From positions 1 through 35,900 of the forward strand of contig NZ_LGDW01000479.1 in NCBI RefSeq assembly GCF_001280005.1: a stretch of 35,900 nucleotides of DNA, in the 5' to 3' direction. The DNA is from Streptomyces sp. NRRL WC-3618 (GTDB lineage: Bacteria > Actinomycetota > Actinomycetes > Streptomycetales > Streptomycetaceae). A program made the position numbers and the translations under genes. The notes under the pieces are model-generated. The model had not been told where the DNA came from and did not search any database. It saw only the letters and a program-made list of their open reading frames with translations. Of the stretch, positions 17,612-25,464 are shown one piece after another. How positions within the stretch are numbered: position 1 is the first letter of the stretch; every line of letters starts with the position of its first letter.

Positions 17612-17651
17612 GAATTGCCCCCTCCGCTTCTCTCATCGGAGGGGGCAATTC
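17612..17651 (-). terminator. Terminator of the thrC-like / moaD-like unit
   Basis: A perfect 15-bp stem, 17612-17626 with 17637-17651, and a 10-base loop, located 54 bases after the moaD-like stop codon. It separates that unit from the csp gene. Confidence 0.82.
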
Positions 17652-17704
17652 GATGAACACTCGGTAATCGACTTACCGATGGCTACTACTGCTATTACTG
17701 GCGC

Positions 17705-17980
17705 TCAGCCTCCGGCGACAGCCGGAATGATCGACACCCCGGCACCGTCCGGCGTCGCCGTCTCCAGCCCCTGCTCGAAGCGGACGTCGTCGTCGTTGAC
17801 GTACACGTTGACGAAGCGCCGCAGCTTCCCCTGGTCGTCGAGCACCCGGGCGGCGATCCCCGTGTGGTTCTTCTCGAGATCAGCGATGACCTCGGCGAGG
17901 GTCCCACCCTCGGCGGCCACCTCGGCCTGCCCGCCGGTATAGGTACGCAGGATGGTAGGAATGCGGACACTAACGCTCAC
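17705..17980 (-). CDS. MoaD/ThiS-family sulfur carrier protein
   Basis: A 91-residue ubiquitin-fold protein ending in the diglycine needed for thiocarboxylation (GVSIIPAVAGG). It begins VSVSVRIPTILRTYTGGQAEVAAEGGTLAEVIADLEKNHTGIAARVLDDQGKLRRFVNVYVNDDDVRF, like MoaD, ThiS and CysO. I use the GTG at 17980 with GGAGG upstream. It lies 117 bases after the ThrC-family gene on the same strand and shares its terminator, so the two probably form an operon under the SAM riboswitch. That context favours a role as sulfur donor in homocysteine synthesis over molybdopterin or thiamine. This is an inference from gene order and regulation. Confidence 0.92.
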   Translation of the reverse strand: MSVSVRIPTILRTYTGGQAEVAAEGGTLAEVIADLEKNHTGIAARVLDDQGKLRRFVNVYVNDDDVRFEQGLETATPDGAGVSIIPAVAGG

Positions 17981-18002
17981 AATGAACCTCCGGTCAGGAT
18001 GA

Positions 18003-18086
18003 CGCGCCCCCAAGGGGCGCGGGGCTCTGCTGAATGTGCGGCTACCGCCGCGTGGGCGCGCCCAGCCCCCACCGGCCCGCAGCAGA
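18003..18086. repeat. Streptomyces dispersed intergenic repeat
   Basis: It contains GCGCCCC-CAA-GGGGCGC (18004-18020), an inner GCGGC/GCCGC pair, CCACCGGCCCGCAGCA near the end, and outer arms TCTGCTG/CAGCAGA. The GGGGCGCGGGG...CCACCGGCCCGCAG pattern is a repeat I know as abundant between Streptomyces genes. It sits inside the thrC-like/moaD-like operon. A related copy lies in nagA at 29224-29269. Confidence 0.7.
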
Positions 18087-18097
18087 ACAACTACCTC

Positions 18098-19402
18098 TTA
18101 CGCGAGTCCAGCCTCATGGAACGACTCAAGACTGGGCCGAATGGTCGCGGTCAGCCCGACATCGGCCACCGCGTCCAACGTCTTGAGCCCGTCCCCGGTG
18201 TTCAGCACGACAGTCGTGAGGGCCGGGTCCAGCAACCCGCTCTCGATCAGCTTCTTCGTGACACCGACGGTCACCCCACCCGCCGTCTCCGCGAAGATCC
18301 CCTCCGTACGCGCCAGCAGCCGGATCGCGTCGACGATCTGCTCGTCGTTCACGTCCTCCACCGCCCCGCCGGTCCGCCGCGCGATGTCCAGCACGTACGG
18401 CCCGTCCGCCGGGTTGCCGATCGCCAGCGACTTGGCGATGGTGTCGGGCTTCTGCGGCCGTACGACGTCGTGCCCGGCCTTGTAGGCCACGGACACCGGC
18501 GAGCAGCCCTCCGCCTGGGCACCGAAGATCTTGTACGGCTTGTCGGCGACCAGCCCGAGCTTGATCAGCTCCTGCAGACCCTTGTCGATCTTCGTGAGCT
18601 GCGACCCGGAGGCGATGGGCACGACGAGCTGGTCCGGCAACCGCCAGCCGAGCTGCTCGCAGATCTCGTACGCCAGGGTCTTGCTGCCCTCCGCGTAGTA
18701 CGGGCGCAGGTTGACGTTGACGAAGCCCCAGCCCTCGCCGGCCGGGTCGCCGATCAGCTCGGAGCAGAAGCGGTTCACGTCGTCGTAGTTGCCCTCGATG
18801 CCGACGAGCTCGCCGCCGTACACCGCGGCCATGACGACCTTGCCCTGCTCCAGGTCGTGCGGGATGAACACGCAGGACCGCAGACCCGCGCGGGCGGCGG
18901 CGGCGCCCACGGCACCGGCCAGGTTGCCCGTGGAGGAGCAGGAGAGGGTGGTGAAGCCGAAGGCGCGGGCGGCCTCCAGCGCCTGGGCGACGACCCGGTC
19001 CTTGAAGGAGTGGGTCGGGTTGCCGGAGTCGTCCTTCACGAAGAGCTTGCCAACGTCGACGCCCAGCTCGCGGGCGAGGTTGTCGGCCTTGACGAGCTTG
19101 GTCCAGCCGGGATTGATGTTCGGCTTCTCGGCGACGTTCGCGGGGACGGGCAGGAGGGGCGCGTAACGCCAGATGTTCGCGGGTCCCGCTTCGATGCGCT
19201 TGCGGAGTTGCTCGGTGTCGGCCGCCGACTGGACACCGAAGTCGTAGGCGATCTCCAGCGGGCCGAAACACTCCTCGCAGGCGAACACCGGACCGAGGGG
19301 GACACGGTGGCCGCATTCGCGGCACGAGAGTGCGGCGGCGGGACCGAGATCGACAGGGGTTGCGGAGCCGGCAGTGGTGCTCTCGACAGTTTGCGCAGCC
19401 AT
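18098..19402 (-). CDS. thrC: Threonine synthase-family PLP enzyme (possible O-phosphohomoserine-dependent homocysteine synthase)
   Basis: A 434-residue fold-type II PLP enzyme. An N-terminal zinc ribbon (C27, C30, C42, C45: CRECGH...CEECFG) precedes the catalytic domain, with the PLP lysine at ~134 in NPTHSFKDRVVAQAL. LSCSSTGNLAGAVGAAAARAG and VVLNTGDGLKTLDAV follow. By homology it is a threonine synthase, acting on O-phosphohomoserine. Two features argue for a methionine role: a SAM-I riboswitch in its leader and a sulfur-carrier gene downstream. Streptomyces also have a separate hom-thrC-thrB locus, from memory. I recall a report of a ThrC-like enzyme making homocysteine from O-phosphohomoserine with a sulfur carrier in Streptomyces, but cannot check it here. 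Confidence 0.9.
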   Translation of the reverse strand: MAAQTVESTTAGSATPVDLGPAAALSCRECGHRVPLGPVFACEECFGPLEIAYDFGVQSAADTEQLRKRIEAGPANIWRYAPLLPVPANVAEKPNINPGWTKLVKADNLARELGVDVGKLFVKDDSGNPTHSFKDRVVAQALEAARAFGFTTLSCSSTGNLAGAVGAAAARAGLRSCVFIPHDLEQGKVVMAAVYGGELVGIEGNYDDVNRFCSELIGDPAGEGWGFVNVNLRPYYAEGSKTLAYEICEQLGWRLPDQLVVPIASGSQLTKIDKGLQELIKLGLVADKPYKIFGAQAEGCSPVSVAYKAGHDVVRPQKPDTIAKSLAIGNPADGPYVLDIARRTGGAVEDVNDEQIVDAIRLLARTEGIFAETAGGVTVGVTKKLIESGLLDPALTTVVLNTGDGLKTLDAVADVGLTATIRPSLESFHEAGLA

Positions 19403-19421
19403 GGAGGCGAGGCCCTTTCTC

Positions 19422-19564
19422 CTCATCTTCCTCACGGCGCATCTCGCCGTGAGACGGATTTGGCACCTTCCCGAGCCGGGAGCCTCGCGCATGAACTGCG
19501 ACAAGACCGGCCGGAGGGTTGCCGGGGCTTCATCGGGCCGTATCCCTCTGCCCCTCTGGATGAG
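19422..19564 (-). ncRNA. SAM-I (S-box) riboswitch upstream of the thrC-like gene
   Basis: The minus-strand leader carries the S-box core in order: P1 5' arm CTCATC (19564-19559), AGAGGGGCAGAGGGA, GGCCCGATGA (19539-19530), CCCCGGCAACC (to 19517), then GGTGCCAAATCC (19467-19456). A P4 hairpin follows (CTCACGGCG/CGCCGTGAG, 19453-19431), then the closing P1 arm GATGAG (19427-19422). The arm ends 19 bases before the ATG and abuts GAGAAAGGG, the ribosome binding site. No terminator hairpin follows, so I infer translational control: SAM binding would stabilise P1 and hide the binding site. Confidence 0.93.
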
Positions 19565-19595
19565 CGGTATGAAGTTATGAGCGCCGGCGACCTCG

Positions 19596-19624
19596 GACAT
19601 GCGATGGTCACCCGCGTTGTTCAA
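19596..19624 (-). promoter_or_regulatory. Promoter candidate for the riboswitch-thrC unit
   Basis: On the minus strand TTGAAC (19624-19619) and CATGTC (19601-19596) are 17 bases apart. The predicted start is about 25 bases before the aptamer. The -10 is weak. Confidence 0.35.
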
Positions 19625-19745
19625 GACTGTAACCGAAGCCTTGGATGGTGGTGGGAGCCGTCCGAACCGCGAGATAGCGCGACATGAGCCGCTACCGCGG
19701 CGAGTCGAGCTTTTTCCCCCCATGCGACGTAAGGGAGAGCCGCAC

Positions 19746-20690
19746 GTGCTGGAAGACGTCGAGCGCTGGCTGGGCACTCGCTCCTGGTCCGCCCGTGACC
19801 GCCCGCTCAAGAAGCTGATCGCCGCGAAACGTTCCTCGAACGCCTCGGTGAGTGTCGTCCTGCCCGCGCTCAACGAGGAGAAGACGGTCGGCGAGATCGT
19901 CGCCGTCATCCGCCGTGACCTGATGCTGAAGGTCCCGCTCGTCGACGAGATCGTGGTCATCGACTCGGGTTCGACCGACCGTACCTCCGAGGTGGCCGCC
20001 GCGGCGGGTGCCCGGGTCGTGCACCGCGACGACATCCTGCCGCGCATCCCGGCCGTGCCGGGCAAGGGCGAGGTGCTGTGGCGGTCACTCCTGGTCACCA
20101 GCGGGGACATCGTCTGTTTCGTCGACGCTGACCTGAAGGAGTTCTCCTCGGAGTTCGTCTCCGGGATCGTGGGCCCGCTGCTCACGGAGCCGGGTGTGGA
20201 CCTCGTCAAGGCGATGTACGACCGCCCGCTCGGCGAGGCGTCGGGCCAGGGCGGCCGGGTGACGGAACTGATGGCCCGCCCCCTCCTCAACATGCACTGG
20301 CCGCAGCTGGCCGGTTTCGTCCAGCCGCTCGGCGGCGAGTACGCGGCCCGCCGCTCGCTCCTCGAACAGCTCCCGTTCCCCGTCGGCTACGGCGTGGAGC
20401 TGGGCATGCTGATCGACGCCCTCCACCTGGTCGGCCTGGACGCGCTGGCGCAGGTCGACGTGGGCGTGCGCAAGCACCGCCACCAGGACGGCCAGGCCCT
20501 GGGCCGGATGTCCGCCGCGATCTACCGCACCGCCCAGCTCCGACTGGCCCGGGGCCATCTGATCCGCCCCTCGCTCACCCAGTTCGAACGCGGAGAGGAC
20601 GGTTTCGAGCCACGCACGTACTCGGTGGACACCGAGGAACGCCCGCCGATGGCGGAGATCGCGGAGTACGCGAGGAGGAAGGCCGCGTAG
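19746..20690 (+). CDS. gpgS: Glucosyl-3-phosphoglycerate synthase
   Basis: A 314-residue GT-A glycosyltransferase like the actinobacterial GpgS. The N-terminus reads VLEDVERWLGTRSWSARDRPLKKLIAAKRSSNASVSVVLPALNEEKTVGEIV. DEIVVIDSGSTDRTSEVAAAAGARVVHR, the metal-binding DxD in CFVDADLKEF, and the acceptor region QPLGGEYAARRSLLEQLPFPVGYGVELGMLID follow. It transfers glucose from an NDP-sugar to 3-phosphoglycerate, the first step to glucosylglycerate. I take the GTG at 19746, with GGGAGAG upstream; an ATG at 19722 is the alternative. It is divergent from the thrC-like unit and lies 88 bases before otsA, making a compatible-solute pair. Confidence 0.92.
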   Translation: MLEDVERWLGTRSWSARDRPLKKLIAAKRSSNASVSVVLPALNEEKTVGEIVAVIRRDLMLKVPLVDEIVVIDSGSTDRTSEVAAAAGARVVHRDDILPRIPAVPGKGEVLWRSLLVTSGDIVCFVDADLKEFSSEFVSGIVGPLLTEPGVDLVKAMYDRPLGEASGQGGRVTELMARPLLNMHWPQLAGFVQPLGGEYAARRSLLEQLPFPVGYGVELGMLIDALHLVGLDALAQVDVGVRKHRHQDGQALGRMSAAIYRTAQLRLARGHLIRPSLTQFERGEDGFEPRTYSVDTEERPPMAEIAEYARRKAA

Positions 20691-20765
20691 GCCCGGCACA
20701 CCGGCCGAGCGGCTTGTATACGGCTGAGGCGTACGTGTGTACGTTTGAGCGTTTCCGGGCCGGGC

Positions 20766-20778
20766 TAGGTTGAGGCGT
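20766..20778 (+). promoter_or_regulatory. Possible leaderless -10 of otsA
   Basis: TAGGTT at 20766-20771 is seven bases before the ATG at 20779. The best -35 (TTGAGC, 20745-20750) gives a short 15-base spacer, so support is modest. An ACGTGTGTACGT palindrome lies just upstream. Confidence 0.3.
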
Positions 20779-22191
20779 ATGGCTTCGACGCAAGGTGTGC
20801 AGGGTACGCAGGGTTCTTATCGGGTGCTGGTCGCGTCCAACCGCGGCCCGGTCACGTACGAGATCCGCGAGGACGGCTCGCTGCACGCCAAGCGCGGCGG
20901 CGGCGGGCTGGTCTCCGGACTGTCGGCGATCGGGCCGGACGCGAACGCCCTGTGGGTGTGCTCGGCCCTCGGCGACGGCGACCGCGAGGCGGTACGGCGA
21001 GGAGCGGGCGAGCCGGGCGTGCGCATGCTCGCGATCCCGGCCGACGTGCACGCGGACGCGTACAACGGCATCGCCAACTCGGTGCTGTGGTTCGTGAACC
21101 ACATGCTGTACCAGACCCCGCTGGAGCCGGTCTTCGACGCGGAGTTCCGGCGCCAGTGGGCGTCGTACGAGGCCTACAACCAGGCGTTCGCCCAGGCACT
21201 GGCCGCGGAGGCGGCCGAGGGCGCGTCGGTGGTGGTCCAGGACTACCACCTGTGCCTGGTCCCAGGGATGCTGCGTGACCTGCGCCCCGACCTGCGCATC
21301 GGCCACTTCTCTCACACGCCGTGGGCACCGGCGGACTACTTCCGGATGCTCCCGTACGACATCTCCGCCCAGCTCCTTCGCGGCATGCTCGGCGCGGACC
21401 GCCTCGGCTTCCTCACCCAGCGCTGGGCGGACGCGTTCACCGCCTGCTGTACGGACCTGGTCGGCGGCCTCGGCGACACGCGGATCGGCGTACACGGCCT
21501 GGGCGCGGACGCGGACTTCCTGCGCCGGCGGGCGCACGAGGCGGACGTCGAGGAGCGGATGGCCGCGCTGCGGGCGGAGATCGGCGGCAGCGGCCACGAC
21601 CGGAAAACGATCGTGCGGGTGGACCGTACGGAACTGTCGAAGAACATCGTGCGGGGCCTGCTGGCCTACCGCCAGCTGCTGGAGGACCGCCCCGAGTGGC
21701 GGGAACGGGTGGTCCACGTCGCGTTCGCGTACCCCTCCCGCCAGGACCTGGCGGTCTACCGCGACTACACGGCCGAGGTGCAGAGGGTGGCCGACGACAT
21801 CAACGCAACGTACAGGACCGCCACTTGGACCCCGGTCGTCCTCCACGTCAAGGACGACTTCGCCCGCTCCCTGGCCGCCTACCGCCTCGCCGACGTGGCC
21901 CTCGTCAACCCCATCCGCGACGGAATGAACCTCGTCGCCAAGGAGATCCCGGTGGTCTCCGACGAGGGGTGCGCGCTCGTGCTGTCCCGGGAGGCGGGGG
22001 CGTACGAGGAACTGGGCGACGACGCGATCGTGGTGAACCCGTACGACGTGATCGAGACGGCGCGGGCACTGGACGAGGCGCTGACCATGGGCACCGGCGA
22101 ACGCGCGGAACGCACGAAACGCCTGGCCGCAGCGGCAACCGCGCTGCCGCCGGCCCAGTGGTTCCTGGACCAGCTGAACGCGCTGGACTGA
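20779..22191 (+). CDS. otsA: Alpha,alpha-trehalose-phosphate synthase
   Basis: A 470-residue GT20 enzyme. Key motifs are VLVASNRGPVTYEI, KRGGGGLVSGLSAI, VVQDYHLCLVPGMLRD, FSHTPWAP, LSKNIVRGLLAYRQLLEDRPEW and the NDP-binding loop VNPIRDGMNLVAKEIP. It makes trehalose-6-phosphate from an NDP-glucose and glucose-6-phosphate. The partner phosphatase OtsB is on the other strand at 25465-26304, separated by the KGGVGR-ATPase cassette. The ATG at 20779 is preferred; a TTG three codons earlier is possible. It ends 15 bases from the convergent ATPase gene. Confidence 0.96.
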   Translation: MASTQGVQGTQGSYRVLVASNRGPVTYEIREDGSLHAKRGGGGLVSGLSAIGPDANALWVCSALGDGDREAVRRGAGEPGVRMLAIPADVHADAYNGIANSVLWFVNHMLYQTPLEPVFDAEFRRQWASYEAYNQAFAQALAAEAAEGASVVVQDYHLCLVPGMLRDLRPDLRIGHFSHTPWAPADYFRMLPYDISAQLLRGMLGADRLGFLTQRWADAFTACCTDLVGGLGDTRIGVHGLGADADFLRRRAHEADVEERMAALRAEIGGSGHDRKTIVRVDRTELSKNIVRGLLAYRQLLEDRPEWRERVVHVAFAYPSRQDLAVYRDYTAEVQRVADDINATYRTATWTPVVLHVKDDFARSLAAYRLADVALVNPIRDGMNLVAKEIPVVSDEGCALVLSREAGAYEELGDDAIVVNPYDVIETARALDEALTMGTGERAERTKRLAAAATALPPAQWFLDQLNALD

Positions 22192-22206
22192 CGGGCTACC
22201 GTCGCT

Positions 22207-24939
22207 TCACCGCCGTACGACGCGGGCTCGCCCCTGGGTTCGGAATCCGAGGGCGTGCCGGTAGATCTCGGGCAGTCGGTAGCGGCCGTCCGAGTCGGCG
22301 GCCAACGCTCCGGCGTCACGCAGTACCTCGATGCCGTTGGCGTCCAGTCCGACGTCATCGGCGTTGAAGGGCATGAGTACCTCATGTGCGTACCCCCCCA
22401 GTGCGCGCAGTAGATCGCCCAGTTTCTTGTTCTCCTGGCCGATCTCCTTGACCTTCTCCGTGCTGCACTGGACGAGGGCGGTACGCATGGCCGCAGGAGC
22501 GAGCAGTCGGTCCGTCCGTTCGTCTCCCGATGACAGCTCGGCGGCCTCCCGGAGGAAGCGCACGACATCGCGAGCCTGCACTTGGTCGTTGAAGTCGGCC
22601 AGCGCCGCCGGCACCCATCGGTCCGACCAGGCCTCCCGCGAGCTGTCCGAGCCGAGTTTCGCTCCCCACACCGAATGCAGGGCCTGAGTGATCTCCTCGT
22701 ACGAAAGTTCCATCAGCTCCCGCTCTGGCGGCTCCGGCACGGCCTTGGCGGTCACCGCGACCCAAAGGGCGAGCCTCAGGGCCTCCTGGGCATCCCAGCG
22801 CAGCGCGTAGGGCTCATAGCGGTCGAGGAACTGGCCGAGGTTCTGCCGGATGGCCCATGACGCCAGGTCCCGGCGCACGAACACCACCAGGCCGAGCGGC
22901 CGTGCTCGCACCGACCGCAACCAGTCGGGAACGTCCACGAGGAGTGCGCGCAGCGCAGCACGCTTGGCCTCGCCTTCGAGTTCCTGGAGAAAGTCCTCAA
23001 GCCCGTCGAAGACGAACAGAAGGTTCCGGTCCCTGGGCGACAGCAGGTCCTGTTGGACGTCATAACCCGTGCGCCCTCCGGCTTCGCTGCCGCTGGCGAT
23101 CGCCATGCAGCGCAGCCAGACGTCAAGCCAGAAGTACGAGTCCGTGTGCATGGGCGATCTCAGGGCTTCGTTCAGCAGCCGCAGGATCTGAGGACGGGTC
23201 GCTCCCTGGCCGCCTGCGGCCAGGTCACGCAGATCCTGTGGGCTGGTGCTCCGCTCCCCCGTGGATTCCTGGTCGAGGTTGGCGGGATCGAGGACGGGCA
23301 CGACAAGCGCGTCGTCCAGCACCTTCAGCCCCGCCTTCTCCGCGAAGCGGGACCAGCTTCCCGCAGCGCACATCCGCGCGTAGGTGAAGGTCTTTCCGGC
23401 ACCCTTCGCACCCACCACCACGGTCACCGGCAGGGAACTGCGGTGGTCACCGATCAGCCGACGTAGCGGCTCGGTCGACAGGAATCCCAACGCGCCGTCG
23501 AGTCCGGTTCGTTCGGCGAAGACGAGCGAGGCCGCCCGGTCCCGCAACATCGTCCTGCGCTCTTCGATGCTGACAGGACCGTCCTCCTCCGCTCGCAGGT
23601 CGCCACCCGACAACGGCTGCGGAGCCAACTCCGTCACCCGCTCCCCCAACCCACAGCGACGTACGACCTCCACAACCTCGTCCCAGCTGCCCGGCAGCGC
23701 GAGCAGTTCATCGCGGAACGGACTGACCAGTGCGGCGGTCAACGCCTGGGAGTCGACGTCGAGGTCCCTGTCCTGCTCATCGCCTTCCGGGACGCGCAGC
23801 GTCCCGAGAAGGGCATCGGACAGCTTGCGCCTCGCCCCCTCGGCCTCGTCGTCGTGAAGGTCCATGCGGTACTGCGTGACCACTGCTGCGGGGGCGGGGT
23901 CCTGGCCGAGCAGCGCGGGTGCCTTGGCGCCCAGCTGCCCGATCATCCGCAGGGTGCCGTCCAACGACTGATGGCTGAGCGTGGTGACGAACACCCGCTG
24001 CACACGTGGGTCCAGCAGGACGGGCGCCGCCAGTTCGGACGCTCCCGCCCTCAGGTCGATGATCACCGTGTCGAGTTCGGCTGCCGAGGCCACTTCGGCC
24101 AAGGACTCCGTGAGGAAGTAGGTCGACCGGTCATGTGTCAGCAGGTCAACCGGTTCGATCCGGGGAGGGCCGAGCCTGGATCGACGCGTGGCGGGAAGAA
24201 TCGCGAGCCGTCCGGGCCCGGTTCCTACCACGAACTGACCTGCCAGGTAGTCGCGCACGATCTCGGTGACCGACGCGGTACCCCCGCCGTCCGTGCCATG
24301 GAGCAGGGCAAGCACGTCTTCGTAGCTGATGTCGCTCGTCCCACCCTGGGCCTGGTGCATCCATGTGATGCCGGGGGCCTCAAGGTCAGCGTCGATGAGC
24401 AGTACTCGGCGCCCTTGCCTGGCGAGCTGGTCGGCGAGCGCCACCGCATGCACCGTGCGGCCCACTCCGCCCTTGAAGGAGTGGAAGGCGATGACCTGCA
24501 CATCGCCCGTAAACCGGTCGGATCGCGGCCGGGGGAGCGTCTGAGCCAGCTCAGCCGTCGTTCTGCGCTCGGTCAGACGCGGCACCCGCCGCTCCGGCGA
24601 GCGGTCGTCGATCGCGTCAAGGGTCACGGGGATGCCTTCGGTACCGAGCCCGCGCGGCCGGTCCAGGGCAAGGAGCGGCCGCCCGGGCTCCCCGATCACC
24701 GAACCGCGGCCGAAAGCACGATCCAGCCATGCCCGAACCATGTCCTCGGTCGCGTGCGAACGGATCGTCAGCGCCAACTCGTCCCACCAGGCATCGGCTT
24801 CGAGAAGCCACTCGGGCCACTGTCCGGCCTCGGCCAGATACGAGAGGTGCTCGTCGACATCCACCCAGGTGAAGAGGCGGCCCGGCACAACACCGCTGTG
24901 GTCACCGACGTCCACGTGTGATCCCGCTTCCCTGCTCAC
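22207..24939 (-). CDS. KGGVGR-motif MinD/ParA-like ATPase with second P-loop ATPase domain
   Basis: A 910-residue protein with two NTPase modules. After an N-terminal region (1-145) comes a MinD/ParA-type domain: variant Walker A FHSFKGGVGRT (residues 152-162), LLIDADLEAPGI (180-191) and IIDLRAG (293-299). A second P-loop domain follows, with Walker A VVGAKGAGKTFTY (508-520), Walker B LLFVFDGLEDF (640-650) and an arginine in VVFVRRD (685-691), like AAA/STAND ATPases. The C-terminus (about 830-905) looks like a winged helix. There are no ParB gene, membrane segments or centromere repeats, so plasmid partition is unlikely. The GTG at 24939 lies four bases after the ancestral end of the HEPN-like gene. 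The function is unknown; I infer a conflict or signalling role. Confidence 0.85.
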   Translation of the reverse strand: MSREAGSHVDVGDHSGVVPGRLFTWVDVDEHLSYLAEAGQWPEWLLEADAWWDELALTIRSHATEDMVRAWLDRAFGRGSVIGEPGRPLLALDRPRGLGTEGIPVTLDAIDDRSPERRVPRLTERRTTAELAQTLPRPRSDRFTGDVQVIAFHSFKGGVGRTVHAVALADQLARQGRRVLLIDADLEAPGITWMHQAQGGTSDISYEDVLALLHGTDGGGTASVTEIVRDYLAGQFVVGTGPGRLAILPATRRSRLGPPRIEPVDLLTHDRSTYFLTESLAEVASAAELDTVIIDLRAGASELAAPVLLDPRVQRVFVTTLSHQSLDGTLRMIGQLGAKAPALLGQDPAPAAVVTQYRMDLHDDEAEGARRKLSDALLGTLRVPEGDEQDRDLDVDSQALTAALVSPFRDELLALPGSWDEVVEVVRRCGLGERVTELAPQPLSGGDLRAEEDGPVSIEERRTMLRDRAASLVFAERTGLDGALGFLSTEPLRRLIGDHRSSLPVTVVVGAKGAGKTFTYARMCAAGSWSRFAEKAGLKVLDDALVVPVLDPANLDQESTGERSTSPQDLRDLAAGGQGATRPQILRLLNEALRSPMHTDSYFWLDVWLRCMAIASGSEAGGRTGYDVQQDLLSPRDRNLLFVFDGLEDFLQELEGEAKRAALRALLVDVPDWLRSVRARPLGLVVFVRRDLASWAIRQNLGQFLDRYEPYALRWDAQEALRLALWVAVTAKAVPEPPERELMELSYEEITQALHSVWGAKLGSDSSREAWSDRWVPAALADFNDQVQARDVVRFLREAAELSSGDERTDRLLAPAAMRTALVQCSTEKVKEIGQENKKLGDLLRALGGYAHEVLMPFNADDVGLDANGIEVLRDAGALAADSDGRYRLPEIYRHALGFRTQGRARVVRR

Positions 24940-24943
24940 GACG

Positions 24944-25406
24944 TCACTTCCGAGATTCCGAGATCAATGTACGCAGCGCGTCCAGCGCCTGCTTCTCGTC
25001 ATCCGGTTCCAGATCCGCACCGCACCGTACCTCCATGCTCGTGCAGCGCCGGAGGCTCGACCTTCTGCACTGCCTGGCCATTGTTAGGAGGTCTGGCGCA
25101 GCCCTGGAGAGCACTCTGGCTCTGCGGCGACAGCCTGAGTTCCTTGGCCAGTAGCCGCAGGTCGTGGGTACGCAAGTAAGAGGGGAGCTGCGAGGTGTCC
25201 CGCAGCTTCATACGCTGCATCACCTCCGCCTTCAGGCCGCACTCGGCGCTGTAGAAAAGCAGCAGGCCGGCCGTGGCCTGATCGTCACTGCCTGCCAGGT
25301 CCTCGCCGCGCCGCCCCAGTCGGTCACTGCTGCGTCGCAGCTGCCTCATGCCCACGTCGACCATATGGGTGATCGTACGGTGGCGCTCCGGGGCTTTGCG
25401 TGACAA
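24944..25406 (-). pseudogene. HEPN-like small protein gene with frameshifted 3' end
   Basis: The open frame starts at the TTG at 25406 (or the ATG at 25364) and reads MRQLRRSSDRLGRRGEDLAGSDDQATAGLLLFYSAECGLKAEVMQRMKLRDTSQLPSYLRTHDLRLLAKELRL. The YSAECGLKAEVM...THDL pattern resembles HEPN-type helical proteins; no clear Rx4-6H nuclease motif is seen. It now stops at 24999 with a run-on tail. Another minus frame continues sensibly (ADLEPDDEKQALDALRTLISESRK) and ends at 24944, four bases before the ATPase start. A missing base near 25037 and a 5-base tandem duplication (GCACC twice, 25017-25026) would restore a LHEAWRYGADLEPDDEK reading. The family call is moderate. Confidence 0.6.
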
Positions 25407-25464
25407 TCACTACCTCGGGTGACGGTCCGACATCTCCTCTCACGGCGGCGCGGTGCCCGCAGAA

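Noticed and set aside
17864..19687. A 607-codon plus-strand open frame
   Set aside because: It is antisense to the thrC-like gene and crosses the SAM riboswitch; its composition is that of a shadow frame.
22207..24939. Plasmid or chromosome partition ParA
   Set aside because: The Walker A is the KGGVGR variant, a second ATPase domain is fused, and there is no ParB gene or parS-like repeat nearby.
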